A DNA stretch of 39,215 nucleotides from Akkermansiaceae bacterium (GTDB lineage: Bacteria > Verrucomicrobiota > Verrucomicrobiia > Verrucomicrobiales > Akkermansiaceae), in NCBI GenBank assembly GCA_021200315.1, contig JAJQGU010000024.1:1-39215 (forward strand). Reading direction: 5' to 3'. The position numbers and the translations under genes were made by a program. The first letter of the stretch is position 1; each line of letters opens with the position of its first letter. The notes under the pieces were generated by a model. That model had not been told where the DNA came from and searched no databases. It saw nothing but the letters and a program-made list of their open reading frames with translations. Of the stretch, positions 1 through 7,893 are shown piece by piece.

Positions 1-39
1 AACCCGGCCGCTGACAGGCTGGGCGGCTCCGAAACGCGC

Positions 40-68
40 TTGCCGTCTGCGGCGGAGCCTGCTACAAT
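40..68 (+). promoter_or_regulatory. rpoN promoter (sigma70-like, leaderless geometry)
   Basis: The -35 TTGCCG (40-45) and -10 TACAAT (63-68) are 17 bp apart, and the -10 is extended (TGC just before it). The -10 ends 7 nt before an in-frame GTG at 76, so transcription should begin at or next to that GTG. This argues against the TTG at 40 as the start, because it lies inside the -35 box. Confidence 0.6.
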
Positions 69-75
69 ACGCCCC

Positions 76-1419
76 GTGAACCGCACGGGCTTGTCGCAGG
101 AAATGAGGCAGGGGATGGTGGCGACGGCCTCCATGAGGCTCTTCATGCGCACCCTGCAGTCCTCCTCGCTCGAGCTCTCCCAATTGGTGCGCGAAGCCAT
201 GGCGGCCAATCCCGTGCTCGAGGAAGCCGAACCGCACGAGCCCGCGCGGGATTCCGACGGTCTGGACACCTTTGAACCGGCCAATCCCGAAATGGCCGCC
301 CGGCGCGAATTCGCCCTCGACTCCCTGCACGCTTCGCCCACGCTGGCGGAATTTCTGCGCGAGCAGGTGAGGCAATCCGCCTTCGAGCCCGCCCTGGAAC
401 GGGCGCTGCTGATGCTGATCGGGGAACTTGACCGGCGCGGCGTCTTCGAAGAGGCTCCCGAAGCGATTGCCCGGCGTCTCGGCATCCCGCCCGGTCTGCT
501 GGCGCAGGCTCTCGCCACCCTGCGGGAACTCGAGCCGGCGGGAGTGGGCGCGCGGGATCTGCGCGACTCCCTGCTGATTCAGCTCGAGCATCTCGGGGAA
601 TCGGACGGGCTGTCCGCCGAGCTCCTGCGCAGCCGCTGGGACGACCTCGTGCGCCACCGCTACGACTCGGCCGCGCGCGCGCTGCACGTGAGCGCGGACG
701 ACGTGCAGGCCGCAGCTCTCCGCATCGCCCGGCTGAACCCAGATCCCGGCTCGGGGTTCCTTCGGGCGGAAGCGCCCCCCGCCGTCCCCGACCTGATAGT
801 CACGGTGGACGAGCGGGGCGAACCGGCGGTCTCTCCGGCGGAATCCTCCCTTCCCGCCCTGACCATGAACCCGCGCTACAAAGAAATGCTCGCCGAGCGT
901 GCGGACAACCGCGAGCTGCGCAGTTACCTCGGGCGATGCTTCCGCGAAGGGCGCGCACTCATCCGCGCCATCGCCGCCCGGCAGGAGACGATCCTCGCCA
1001 TCGGCCGCGCCATTGTCAAAAGGCAGAAGGAGTTCTTCCTCCGCGGGGCGGAAGCCCTCCTGCCCCTCAAGATGGACGAAGTGGCCGCGGACGCCGGGGT
1101 GCACCCCTCCACCGTCTCCCGGGCCGTAAACGGCAAATACCTCCTCTGCGGCCGCGGGCTCTTCGAATTGAAATACTTTTTCCAGTCCGGCGTATCGGCG
1201 GAAGCGGAAACGGCCGGGGAGGCCGCCCCGCTCGCGGCGGGCGCCGTGCAGGCGCAGATCAGAAAGCTCATCGACGCCGAATCGCCTTCCCGCCCCCTCA
1301 GCGACGCAAAAATAGAAGCCATCCTCGCCCGGCAGGGCGTCAATGTCGCCCGCCGCACCATCGCCAAATACCGCGGGCAGATGAAAATACTGCCCGCCAG
1401 CCTGCGGAAAAGAGGCTGA
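76..1419 (+). CDS. rpoN: RNA polymerase sigma-54 factor RpoN
   Basis: Sigma-54 directs RNA polymerase to -24/-12 promoters that need AAA+ activators. The N-terminus has the glutamine/leucine-type activator-interaction region (LSQEMRQGM, then SLELSQLVREAMAANPVLEE, the family's usual LxL-E-NPxLE pattern). The middle is the core-binding domain. Near the C-terminus is the DNA-binding helix-turn-helix (DEVAADAGVHPSTVSRAVNGKY), followed by the RpoN box, read here as ARRTIAKYRGQ against the consensus ARRTVAKYRE. At about 447 aa it is near normal length. The GTG at 76 is chosen because the promoter places the transcript start there; a TTG at 40 is the longest open start but overlaps the -35. No sigma-54 promoter was recognised in the window. 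A 137-nt gap separates it from the next gene, which has its own promoter. Confidence 0.93.
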   Translation: MNRTGLSQEMRQGMVATASMRLFMRTLQSSSLELSQLVREAMAANPVLEEAEPHEPARDSDGLDTFEPANPEMAARREFALDSLHASPTLAEFLREQVRQSAFEPALERALLMLIGELDRRGVFEEAPEAIARRLGIPPGLLAQALATLRELEPAGVGARDLRDSLLIQLEHLGESDGLSAELLRSRWDDLVRHRYDSAARALHVSADDVQAAALRIARLNPDPGSGFLRAEAPPAVPDLIVTVDERGEPAVSPAESSLPALTMNPRYKEMLAERADNRELRSYLGRCFREGRALIRAIAARQETILAIGRAIVKRQKEFFLRGAEALLPLKMDEVAADAGVHPSTVSRAVNGKYLLCGRGLFELKYFFQSGVSAEAETAGEAAPLAAGAVQAQIRKLIDAESPSRPLSDAKIEAILARQGVNVARRTIAKYRGQMKILPASLRKRG

Positions 1420-1522
1420 CCGGCCTTCCTCCCCCCCCTCATGCGCGGCACGCCGTGCGCCTCATGCGGCGGGAGAGTCCCTTCGGCCGCGGCCGGGGGA
1501 GGGGGCGGACTCCGCACGGGTC

Positions 1523-1550
1523 TTGACCGGGCGCGCAGGCCTGCTATAAT
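1523..1550 (+). promoter_or_regulatory. rppH promoter (leaderless geometry)
   Basis: TTGACC (1523-1528), a 16-bp spacer and a perfect TATAAT (1545-1550) preceded by TGC (extended -10). The ATG of the Nudix gene is only 6 nt after the -10, so the mRNA should start on or beside the A of the ATG. There is no Shine-Dalgarno sequence. Confidence 0.75.
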
Positions 1551-1556
1551 TTCCGC

Positions 1557-2021
1557 ATGGCTTCCTATCGCCCCAATTCGGCTCTCATTTTCCAGCGGAG
1601 CGACGGCCGCATTCTCATCTGCGAACGCGCCGGGCGGGCGGGCGCCTGGCAGTTCCCCCAAGGCGGGGTGGACAAAGGCGAAACGCACCGCGAGGCCGCC
1701 GTGCGCGAAGGGTTTGAAGAGACGGGATTCCGCGAGAGCGACTACGACATCGTCGACGTACGCGGCCCCTACCGCTACGAATACCCGGAAGACGTCAAAA
1801 AGGCCGTGCGCCTCAAGCGGGGCGAGCCCTACGCCGGGCAGGAGCAGTTCTACCACCTCTGCCGCATGCGCAGCGACACGCTCGACCCCGAGGTGGACGG
1901 CCGCGAGTTCCGCGCCTTCCGCTGGATACGCCCCGCCGAATTCGAGATCGCCTGGCTTCCCCCCTTCAAGCAGGCCGTCTACAGGCAAGTGCTGGAGGAT
2001 TTCTTCCCTTCAGGGCGATGA
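1557..2021 (+). CDS. rppH: Nudix hydrolase, RppH-like RNA pyrophosphohydrolase
   Basis: A 154-aa Nudix protein. The N-terminus (YRPNSALIFQRSDGRI) and WQFPQGGVDKGE are the hallmarks of RppH, which removes pyrophosphate from the 5' end of mRNA and triggers decay. The Nudix box GX5EX7REUXEEXGU is intact at residues 36-58 (GGVDKGE...REGFEETGF). Related dinucleoside polyphosphate hydrolases share this architecture, so the exact substrate is inferred. It is the first gene of a run of four: its TGA overlaps the ATG of the trmO-like gene (ATGA at 2018-2021). If its own mRNA is leaderless, its 5' triphosphate would sit at the start codon, which is relevant to an enzyme acting on mRNA 5' ends. Confidence 0.85.
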   Translation: MASYRPNSALIFQRSDGRILICERAGRAGAWQFPQGGVDKGETHREAAVREGFEETGFRESDYDIVDVRGPYRYEYPEDVKKAVRLKRGEPYAGQEQFYHLCRMRSDTLDPEVDGREFRAFRWIRPAEFEIAWLPPFKQAVYRQVLEDFFPSGR

Positions 2022-2695
2022 GACCCGTCGCGCACATCGAAAGCCCCTGCCGGGAAAAATTCGGCATCCCGCGGCAGAGCGGACTGGCTCCCGCGCTCGT
2101 CTCGCGCCTCGTCTTCGAGCCGGAATACCGCCGGGCCGAAGCGGTGCGGGGACTCGAAGGCTTCTCGCACATCTGGCTCATCTGGCGCTTTCACCTCAAC
2201 GACGGCAGAGCCTGGAGCCCCACGGTGCGGCCGCCCCGCCTGGGAGGCAACGCGCGCATGGGCGTGTTCGCCACGCGATCGCCCTTCCGCCCCAATCCTC
2301 TGGGGCTCTCCGCCGTCGCTCTGAAACGAGTGGAGCCCGACGCCCCCGAAGGCCCCGTGCTGCTGCTCGAAGGAGCCGACCTAGCGGACGGTACGCCCAT
2401 CTACGACATCAAGCCCTATCTGCCCTACGCGGACGCCGTGCCCGACGCCCGCAGCGGCTTCGTCGACGAGCACGCCAGCCCCCTCCTCGCCGTGCGCCGC
2501 GCCGAAAACCTCTCCCTGCCGGAAGCATGCACGCCCGAATGGCTCCGCACGCTCGAACAGCTCATCGCGCAGGATCCCCGCCCCGCCTGCCAGCGAAACA
2601 CCGACCGCATTCACCACCTCTCCCTCGCCCCCTGCGAAGCCGCCTTCCGCGTCGAGGGCGGCACGGCCATCATCCTTTCCATCAGCCCGTCATGA
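2018..2695 (+). CDS. trmO: TrmO/TsaA-family tRNA methyltransferase
   Basis: A 225-aa protein of the TsaA/TrmO family, which N6-methylates t6A37 of tRNAs using S-adenosylmethionine. The diagnostic core is GVFATRSPFRPNPLGLS (about residues 85-101). The N-terminal strand carries VAHIESP, and LEGFSHIWLIWRFH is typical of the six-stranded barrel. The later DIKPYLPYADAVPDA segment is also conserved in the family. The length is close to the E. coli enzyme, so the C-terminal domain is present. It is translationally coupled to the upstream Nudix gene (4-nt ATGA overlap) and in the same way to the downstream hydrolase (2692-2695). No independent promoter is evident. Confidence 0.85.
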   Translation: MRPVAHIESPCREKFGIPRQSGLAPALVSRLVFEPEYRRAEAVRGLEGFSHIWLIWRFHLNDGRAWSPTVRPPRLGGNARMGVFATRSPFRPNPLGLSAVALKRVEPDAPEGPVLLLEGADLADGTPIYDIKPYLPYADAVPDARSGFVDEHASPLLAVRRAENLSLPEACTPEWLRTLEQLIAQDPRPACQRNTDRIHHLSLAPCEAAFRVEGGTAIILSISPS

Positions 2696-3819
2696 CACAG
2701 CCCCCCCCATTCGAAAACCTCGTCCGCGCCTTCGACGCCAACTTTGAACGGCATGGAGAAATCGGCGCATCCATCTCCCTGTGGGCGCACGGGGAAGAAA
2801 TCTTCTCCCTGCACCGCGGTCTCGCCGACGTGAAGACAGGCATGGCCTGGAGAGAAGACACGCTCGTGCCCATCTACTCGGCCACCAAGCCGGCCTCCGC
2901 CGCCTGCGTGCTGCTGGCCCTGCACCGCAGGGGGCTGACGCCCGAAACCGAAGTGGGGGAATTCTGGCCGCGCTTTCCAGCGCCATTCCTTACCTTCGGC
3001 GACGTCCTCTCCCACCAGGCGGGGCTCGCCGCCCTCGCCCGCCCGGCGGACCTGTTCGACCTCGAAGACTGCGTCAGCGCGATCGAGGCCACGCGCCCCG
3101 CCTGGCTGCCCCCGATGCACGGCTACCACCCGCACACCTACGGCCCCATTCTGGACCAGCTGATGGTCAGCCTCTGCGGCGAGCGCATCGGCTCCTTCTG
3201 GGAGCGCGAAGTGCGCGCCCCCCTCGGGCTGGATTTCTACATCGGGCTGCCCGAATCGGAATTCCACCGCGTAGGCACGCTCTACCCCGGCAAGGCCGCC
3301 CCCGCCCTCCTGCACACGCCCTTCTACGAGCAATATTTCAAAAAGGGCTCCCCCATCCACCGCGCCTTCAGCAGCATCACGGGCCTCGGCTCCGTGCACC
3401 TCATGAACACCCCCCGCGCACGCACCTCCGCCTCGCCCGCCAGCGGGGGAATCGCCACGGCGCGGGGGCTCGCCCGCTTCTACCAGGCTCTGCTGGGCTA
3501 CTGCGGCGGGCGCAAAGTCTTCCCGCCCGAAGTACTCTCATGGCTCTCCGCGCGCCGGGTACAGGGGAACGACCTCACTCTGCTCGAACAGACGGCCTTC
3601 TCCTGCGGCGCCATGTGCGACCCCGTCCTGCCCGACGGCGCGCCCCTGCGCACACTCTACGGAAGGCACGGCTTCGGCCACACCGGAGCCGGAGGCGCCC
3701 ACGGCTTCGCAGAACCCGCCGCGGGATTCTCCATGGCCTACACGATGAACGCTATGGAAATCTCCGTACTGCCCGGCGAAAAGACCTCGTCCCTCGTCCG
3801 CGCAGCCCTCGCCGGCTGA
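2692..3819 (+). CDS. Serine hydrolase, beta-lactamase/EstB family (class C fold)
   Basis: A 375-aa protein of the beta-lactamase-related serine hydrolase family (PF00144), which includes esterases and D-aminopeptidases more often than true lactamases. The nucleophile motif SxxK is S63-A-T-K66 (IYSATKPAS). The YxN-equivalent region is YHPHTYG, and the KTG-equivalent is FGHTGAGG near the C-terminus. No signal peptide is visible (MTQPPPFENLVRAF), so it is probably cytoplasmic and unlikely to be a resistance enzyme. The open frame extends far upstream to 1441, but the ATG at 2692, overlapping the trmO stop as ATGA, fits the family N-terminus. The substrate is unknown. Confidence 0.82.
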   Translation: MTQPPPFENLVRAFDANFERHGEIGASISLWAHGEEIFSLHRGLADVKTGMAWREDTLVPIYSATKPASAACVLLALHRRGLTPETEVGEFWPRFPAPFLTFGDVLSHQAGLAALARPADLFDLEDCVSAIEATRPAWLPPMHGYHPHTYGPILDQLMVSLCGERIGSFWEREVRAPLGLDFYIGLPESEFHRVGTLYPGKAAPALLHTPFYEQYFKKGSPIHRAFSSITGLGSVHLMNTPRARTSASPASGGIATARGLARFYQALLGYCGGRKVFPPEVLSWLSARRVQGNDLTLLEQTAFSCGAMCDPVLPDGAPLRTLYGRHGFGHTGAGGAHGFAEPAAGFSMAYTMNAMEISVLPGEKTSSLVRAALAG

Positions 3820-3836
3820 GTCCGCCCCTCCTTCCC

Positions 3837-4592
3837 GTGCTCCACTGGCTCTACCCGCGCATCTGCGCCGTTTGCGGCGAACCCGCCGGCCGCGGCCTCT
3901 CGCTCTGCGAAGCGTGCCGCCGCCGCATCCCCCGCCTCAGAAAGCCCATCTGCCTGCACTGCGGCACACCCCTGAGCCGCGTCCCCGCACTTCCCGGCGC
4001 ATGCGACGTCTGCCGCGGGTTCAGCGGCGAATTCGACTTCGCCCGCTCCGCCCTGCGGGACAGTCCCGAAGCGCACCGCCTCGCGGTCGATCTCAAATAC
4101 CACCGCGCCCTGCACCTGGCGGACACGCTCGCCGGCTTCCTGAACGAACTGTGGGAAGAGAGCCCCCGGCTCCGCGCATTCCCGGACTGGCACCTCGTCC
4201 CCGTGCCCATGACGTTCGCCCGGCTTCACCGCCGCGGCTACAACCAGTCGGAGGAACTGGCCCGCGCCCTCGGCCGCCTGCGCGGTCTGCGCACCATCCG
4301 GCTCCTCGTCCACGACAAGAAAGACGCCCTCAGCCAGACATTCCTCGACGCGCCGGCCCGCGCACGCCACGCCTTCCAAGTCTACAAGGCATCCCCGGCC
4401 GCCGCGTCGGGACGGCGCACTCCGCCGCCCCGCCTCCTCCTCATCGACGACGTCTGGACCACCGGGGCCACCATCCGCGCCTGCGCCCGCAGTCTCAAGC
4501 GCCTTCCCGGCGTACAGACGGTCGGCGCCCTCACGGTGCTGCGCGTCGAGAAATCTTCCCGAGCGGGCGAGCCCTTCCCTCCCCCGCCCTGA
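3837..4592 (+). CDS. comF: ComF family phosphoribosyltransferase-like protein
   Basis: A 251-aa ComFC/GntX-type protein associated with DNA uptake in competent bacteria. It begins with a treble-clef zinc finger: CAVC, then C-x2-C pairs at CLHC and CDVC. It then has a type I phosphoribosyltransferase fold with HLVPVPM, RRGYNQSEELA and the PRPP-binding motif IDDVWTTGAT (D204-D205). The reading frame continues far upstream with no ATG. The GTG at 3837 gives the standard ComF start (M-LHWLYPRICAVCGE) and lies 17 nt after the upstream stop. No other competence gene is in view, so a role in transformation is inferred only from the family. Confidence 0.85.
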   Translation: MLHWLYPRICAVCGEPAGRGLSLCEACRRRIPRLRKPICLHCGTPLSRVPALPGACDVCRGFSGEFDFARSALRDSPEAHRLAVDLKYHRALHLADTLAGFLNELWEESPRLRAFPDWHLVPVPMTFARLHRRGYNQSEELARALGRLRGLRTIRLLVHDKKDALSQTFLDAPARARHAFQVYKASPAAASGRRTPPPRLLLIDDVWTTGATIRACARSLKRLPGVQTVGALTVLRVEKSSRAGEPFPPPP

Positions 4593-4929
4593 CCATTCCC
4601 TCCGACGTTCTCTTCCAGCGGAAGGACACGGAGAAACGCCGGAAAAAGTCTGCAGCTGTACGGGATTTCCTGCAGAGACGCTTTAGAGCGGGAAACTGCG
4701 CATGAATCCGGCGCCGCAAGCCTTGTCTTCTCCGCGCAGCTTCTCAGTACGTCCGAACAAGGAAAAGACAAGTCCCGATATCTGCTTGATTTTTTTGCAT
4801 TTCAACGGCAAAGATCCCCGACCGAGGGCGCACGCCGGCGTCAATTGACCGACGGCTCGAAAGCGGAACGCACACCCTCCGCCCCCGAGGCTCCCCGCTT
4901 CCCTGCAGTATCCCGCATTCTTTACGGAT
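4593..4929. other. Intergenic region, convergent comF / flavoprotein
   Basis: 337 bases lie between two convergent genes. I see no convincing gene. An 8-bp inverted repeat (CTTGTCTT at 4722-4729, AAGACAAG at 4765-4772) encloses a 35-nt loop, and TCTGCAG...CTGCAGA forms a 7-bp inverted repeat near 4650-4680. Base composition falls towards that of the AT-richer module to the right, so the left edge of that insert may lie here. Confidence 0.4.
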
Positions 4930-5475
4930 TCAGACGATCTTCCCCAACTCTCTCGCCTCATCGAGTTTTGGATTTCCCTTGATGTCCCCCGCATGGAACA
5001 CGCCGCCGCAGAGCACTTTGCCTTTGTCAGTCCAGCCGAGATGCACCATGACACGATCATACCAATAGAGAATCTCCTCGAAGCCGTCACCCTCCGCCGC
5101 CATCAGCAGAACGCACTCCTTCACGGGGTTCGCGTAGTTCTCACGGCACTCCGCAACAGCAAAAAGACGGTCGAAAGCAACCTTGAGCCATCCGCTGACC
5201 GTCCAATAATACAGAGGAGAAGCGAGAACCACCAGATCAGCCTCCTGATATACCGGGTAAATTTGATCCATGTCATCCTTCTGGACACAAGGGCTGTCGC
5301 CATTCTTTCCGCCGCAGCAACAGCCGAGGCACGGGCGGATGTTCATGTTACTCAGGTTAAAGCAAGTAACGCTGTGCCCTGCACTCTCCGCCCCTTCGGT
5401 GAACGCCCCGATAAGCCTGACGGTGTTGCCGTCTGCGCGGGGACTGCCGTTTAAAACGATAATTTTCTTTCTCAT
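4930..5475 (-). CDS. NAD(P)H-dependent FMN reductase / iron-sulfur flavoprotein-like
   Basis: A 181-aa flavodoxin-fold protein. The start MRKKIIVLNGSPRADGNT carries the FMN phosphate-binding loop. The cysteine-rich GCCCGGKNGDSPCVQKDDM (around residues 49-70) and VLASPLYYWTVSGWLK are typical of a large Clostridia-rich family of NAD(P)H:flavin or quinone reductases related to iron-sulfur flavoproteins. The start at 5475 matches the family; an ATG at 5502 would add nine residues. It is divergent from an HxlR regulator, with overlapping consensus promoters. That is the usual arrangement for thiol/quinone-responsive control of a detoxifying reductase. GC content is lower than in the flanking genes and the sequence resembles Firmicutes proteins as I remember them, so horizontal acquisition is likely. 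The physiological electrophile is unknown. Confidence 0.85.
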   Translation of the reverse strand: MRKKIIVLNGSPRADGNTVRLIGAFTEGAESAGHSVTCFNLSNMNIRPCLGCCCGGKNGDSPCVQKDDMDQIYPVYQEADLVVLASPLYYWTVSGWLKVAFDRLFAVAECRENYANPVKECVLLMAAEGDGFEEILYWYDRVMVHLGWTDKGKVLCGGVFHAGDIKGNPKLDEARELGKIV

Positions 5476-5495
5476 ATCGAGTCTCTGCTCATTTC

Positions 5496-5524
5496 TTGAC
5501 ATCGTTCCATGTCTTCGCTACAAT
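5496..5524 (+). promoter_or_regulatory. hxlR promoter
   Basis: TTGACA (5496-5501), a 17-bp spacer and TACAAT (5519-5524), an almost perfect sigma70 promoter. The predicted start near 5531 leaves a leader of about 57 nt before the ATG at 5588, unlike the leaderless arrangement of most genes in the window. Confidence 0.75.
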
Positions 5525-5550
5525 TATAGCGGTTACAATACTAAAGTCAA
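5523..5550 (-). promoter_or_regulatory. Flavoprotein gene promoter
   Basis: On the minus strand, TTGACT (5550-5545), a 16-bp spacer and TATAAT (5528-5523). Its -10 overlaps the -10 of the hxlR promoter, and an imperfect palindrome (GCTACAATTATAGC, 5517-5530) spans both. RNA polymerase therefore cannot easily occupy both promoters at once. Confidence 0.75.
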
Positions 5551-5553
5551 GTA

Positions 5554-5569
5554 CTATCTTGAAAGATAG
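5554..5569. promoter_or_regulatory. Palindromic operator, candidate HxlR site
   Basis: CTATCTT-GA-AAGATAG is a perfect 7-bp inverted repeat. It lies in the hxlR leader and just upstream of the flavoprotein -35. With the two preceding bases it reads TACTATCTT, similar to the TACT-type half-sites of YodB/HxlR-family operators as I recall them. A further TACT half-site lies at 5539-5542. Confidence 0.55.
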
Positions 5570-5587
5570 CGTCAAGAAAGAGCAGCT

Positions 5588-5953
5588 ATGATAAAAGACT
5601 ACATCGAAAATGCGAACTTTGAAGATACCGGCTTCAGTTACACCATGTCCCTGATCAGCGGCAAGCACAAGATGGTGATCCTTTATTGTCTCATGGAATA
5701 TGCCCCCGTCAGATTCAACGAAATGCGCAGGTACCTGAAGAAAGTCACAGACAAAACGCTCAGTTCCAATTTGAAAGAGCTTGAATCCGACGGACTGATC
5801 AACAGAAAAGAGTATCCGCAAATACCGCCCAAAGTAGAATACAGCCTGTCGGAGAAAGGGGCTTCGCTCATGGCGATCCTTGACCAGCTTTGCATCTGGG
5901 GATTGGAGAACAGACCCGGGGGAAAGCTCCGGAAAAGCAACAGCAATCGCTGA
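5588..5953 (+). CDS. HxlR-family winged-helix transcriptional regulator
   Basis: A 121-aa regulator of the HxlR/MarR-like family. The DNA-binding core reads SLISGKHKMVILYCLMEYAPVRFNEMRRYLKKVTDKTLSSNLKELESDGLINRKEY, followed by the wing and VEYSLSEKGASLMAILDQLCIWG. Cysteines occur at ILYC and LCIWG but not at the extreme N-terminus, where YodB has its sensing cysteine. The sensing mechanism is therefore uncertain. It is divergent from the flavoprotein gene and a palindrome sits between them, so it probably represses that gene and itself. GC content is low compared with neighbours. Only a weak AGAG precedes the ATG. Confidence 0.88.
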   Translation: MIKDYIENANFEDTGFSYTMSLISGKHKMVILYCLMEYAPVRFNEMRRYLKKVTDKTLSSNLKELESDGLINRKEYPQIPPKVEYSLSEKGASLMAILDQLCIWGLENRPGGKLRKSNSNR

Positions 5954-5957
5954 GAGA

Positions 5958-5973
5958 CTCCCGCCCCCGGGAG
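5958..5973 (+). terminator. Hairpin after hxlR
   Basis: CTCCCG-CCCC-CGGGAG is a 6-bp stem with a 4-nt loop, 4 nt after the hxlR stop, between convergent genes. No T-tract follows, so termination activity is uncertain. Confidence 0.35.
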
Positions 5974-6022
5974 CGGAGCCCTCTTCCCGCCGCCCTCCGC
6001 CGGTGCCACGGGAGAGCGGAGC

Positions 6023-6976
6023 TCAATCCTCCGCCGAGCGGGGATCCAGCGCATCCCTCAAGCCGTCCCCGAGGAAATTCAGGGCAAGGAGCGTGAGAAA
6101 GAAGAAGAGCGAGGGAAAGAACAGAAGCCCAGGGCTGAGTTCCATGCGGTCGGCGCCTTCCTTGATCAGAGTTCCCCACGACGAATTCGGCGCACGCACA
6201 CCGAGCCCGAGAAAGGAAAGAGTCGATTCGAGAAGCATCACGCCCGGCACGGACAGCGTAGTATAGACGACGACGGTGCCGAAGAGATTCGGCGCAATGT
6301 GAGCGAAGAGGATGCGCAGGTGGCCGAGCCCCAGCGAACGGGCGGCCACGATGTAGTCCTGCCGCTTGATTTCCATGGTCTGCGTGCGGACGATGCGCGC
6401 AAGGGTGAGCCAGCCGAGGGCGCCGAGGGCGATGAAAAGGGGCACGAGACTGAACACGGGCGCCACGGCGGCGCGGCTCCAACCGGTGGAGCGCACCACC
6501 CAGGCCGCCAGCGCGGCGGCGGGTTCCTCGATGCTGAGGGAGAAAACGATCACCAGCACGATGAAGGGGAGGGCGAAGAGCACATCCACCGCGCGCATGA
6601 GAAAGGCGTCGAGCCGCCCGCCGGCATAGCCTGAAACGAGGCCGAAGCTCACCCCGATCACGAGCGAAACGCCCGTGGCCGCCATCCCCACCAGCAGCGA
6701 AATGCGCCCGCCGTAAAGCACGCGCGCGAAAAGATCGCGCCCCAGCTGATCGGTGCCGAAGGGATGCGCCCCCGAAGGGGGGGCGGCGATCAGCCCCAAA
6801 TCGACGGCGTTCGGATCGGGCACGAAGGGAAAGAGCGGCAGCAGGCAGCAGGCCGCCGCCACCAGAGCGAGAAAGGCCAGCGAAACCATCGAGGCGCGGC
6901 TGCGCATCAGGCGGCGGAGGGCGTCCCTCCCGAGAGAGTCGCCCCGAGGAAGAGTCTGTGCGGAGGGGGTGTTCAT
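6023..6976 (-). CDS. oppC: Peptide ABC transporter permease, OppC/DppC type
   Basis: A 317-aa inner-membrane permease. It has the OppC N-terminal segment with one transmembrane helix (SLAFLALVAAACCLLPLF), then the periplasmic motif HPFGTDQLGRDLFARVLYGGRISLLVG that typifies the DppC/OppC subfamily. Further hydrophobic helices follow, and the EAA loop that contacts the ATPase reads YIVAARSLGLGHLRILFAHIAPN. The C-terminus ALNFLGDGLRDALDPR is standard. The ATG at 6976 overlaps the oppB stop (ATGA), so the two are co-translated. The longer frame upstream is a shadow of oppB. A weak GAGAAG precedes the start. Confidence 0.9.
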   Translation of the reverse strand: MNTPSAQTLPRGDSLGRDALRRLMRSRASMVSLAFLALVAAACCLLPLFPFVPDPNAVDLGLIAAPPSGAHPFGTDQLGRDLFARVLYGGRISLLVGMAATGVSLVIGVSFGLVSGYAGGRLDAFLMRAVDVLFALPFIVLVIVFSLSIEEPAAALAAWVVRSTGWSRAAVAPVFSLVPLFIALGALGWLTLARIVRTQTMEIKRQDYIVAARSLGLGHLRILFAHIAPNLFGTVVVYTTLSVPGVMLLESTLSFLGLGVRAPNSSWGTLIKEGADRMELSPGLLFFPSLFFFLTLLALNFLGDGLRDALDPRSAED

Positions 6977-7893
6977 TCGCTTCTCAGCATGGGGTTGAGC
7001 AGGCTCTGGACCATATCCACGGCTATGTTGGCGGCCACGATCAGCACGCCGTAGCAGAAGACGAGGCCCTGAATGAGGAAATAATCGCGGTCGGCGGCGG
7101 CATTCACGAAATGCAGTCCCATGCCGGGAGCCTGAAAGCACGTCTCCACCACGAACGACCCGGTGATCAGCGCGGCGAAGGCCGGGCCGAGATACGACAC
7201 GGTCGGCTGCAGGCCGCCCCTCATCGCATGCCGCACGAGAAGGCGCACGGGCCCCGCACCCTTCGCGCGCGCCGTGCGGATGAAGTCCTGCGACAGAACT
7301 TCGAGCATGCCCGCCCGGGTGAGGCGGGCGAGCGCGGCCGCGTTCACGAGTCCCAGCGTGAGAGCCGGCAGCACGAAGCAGCCCGCGTCGTCCCACCCGG
7401 CCACGCTGAGTCCGGGCACATGCATGCCCAGCGTGAGCCCGGCCAGCGGCGCCAGCACAAAGGCGGGGATGCAGATGCCGGCCATGGCCGGCGCCATGAG
7501 CAGGGCGTCCTGCCAGGTATTGCGGCGGCAGGCGGCCAGCACGCCGGCGGGAACGCCCAGCGCAAGCGCGATCAGCATGCCCGCCGCGCCCAGTGACAGC
7601 GACACCGGGAAGGACTGCCCGATGATCTCGGAGACCTGCACGCCCTCGCGCACGAGCGAGGGGCCGAAATCCCCGTGCAGAAGGATCCCCTTCCAATAGC
7701 GGAGATACTGCAGCCAACCGGGATCGCCGAGCCCGTAGAGATTCTGCAGCTGCTCCATCACGTGGGCGGGCAGCCTGCGCTCGCCGAGAAAGGGATTGCC
7801 CGGCAGACTGCGCACGAGGAAAAAAGTGACCGTCTCCAGCAGAAAGATCACCAGGACGCCCTGCCCCAGCCGCCTGAACGCCATGTGGATCAT
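6973..7893 (-). CDS. oppB: Peptide ABC transporter permease, OppB/DppB type
   Basis: A 306-aa permease beginning MIHMAFRRLGQGVLVIFLLETVTFFLVRSLPGNPF, the classic OppB first helix and PGDP-like turn. The EAA loop is FIRTARAKGAGPVRLLVRHAMRG, and the C-terminal domain GSFVVETCFQAPGMGLHFVNAAADRDY matches the family. About six membrane helices are expected. The ATG at 7893 is chosen because it overlaps the oppA stop by four bases (ATGA) and gives the family N-terminus; the open frame extends 38 codons further upstream inside oppA. With OppC it forms the membrane channel for peptides delivered by OppA. Confidence 0.92.
   Translation of the reverse strand: MIHMAFRRLGQGVLVIFLLETVTFFLVRSLPGNPFLGERRLPAHVMEQLQNLYGLGDPGWLQYLRYWKGILLHGDFGPSLVREGVQVSEIIGQSFPVSLSLGAAGMLIALALGVPAGVLAACRRNTWQDALLMAPAMAGICIPAFVLAPLAGLTLGMHVPGLSVAGWDDAGCFVLPALTLGLVNAAALARLTRAGMLEVLSQDFIRTARAKGAGPVRLLVRHAMRGGLQPTVSYLGPAFAALITGSFVVETCFQAPGMGLHFVNAAADRDYFLIQGLVFCYGVLIVAANIAVDMVQSLLNPMLRSE

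Noticed and set aside
1441..2691. Long N-terminal extension of the serine hydrolase frame
   Set aside because: It reads through rppH and trmO in a different frame as arginine/proline-rich nonsense; the ATG at 2692 overlaps the trmO stop and gives the family start.
3816..3836. CTG at 3816 overlapping the hydrolase stop as the comF start
   Set aside because: The GTG at 3837 gives the conserved ComF N-terminus, and CTG starts are rare.
4593..4929. tRNA, riboswitch or CRISPR-like content in the longest gene-poor regions (also 27932-28347)
   Set aside because: No cloverleaf, no known aptamer core and no regularly spaced direct repeats were found by reading.
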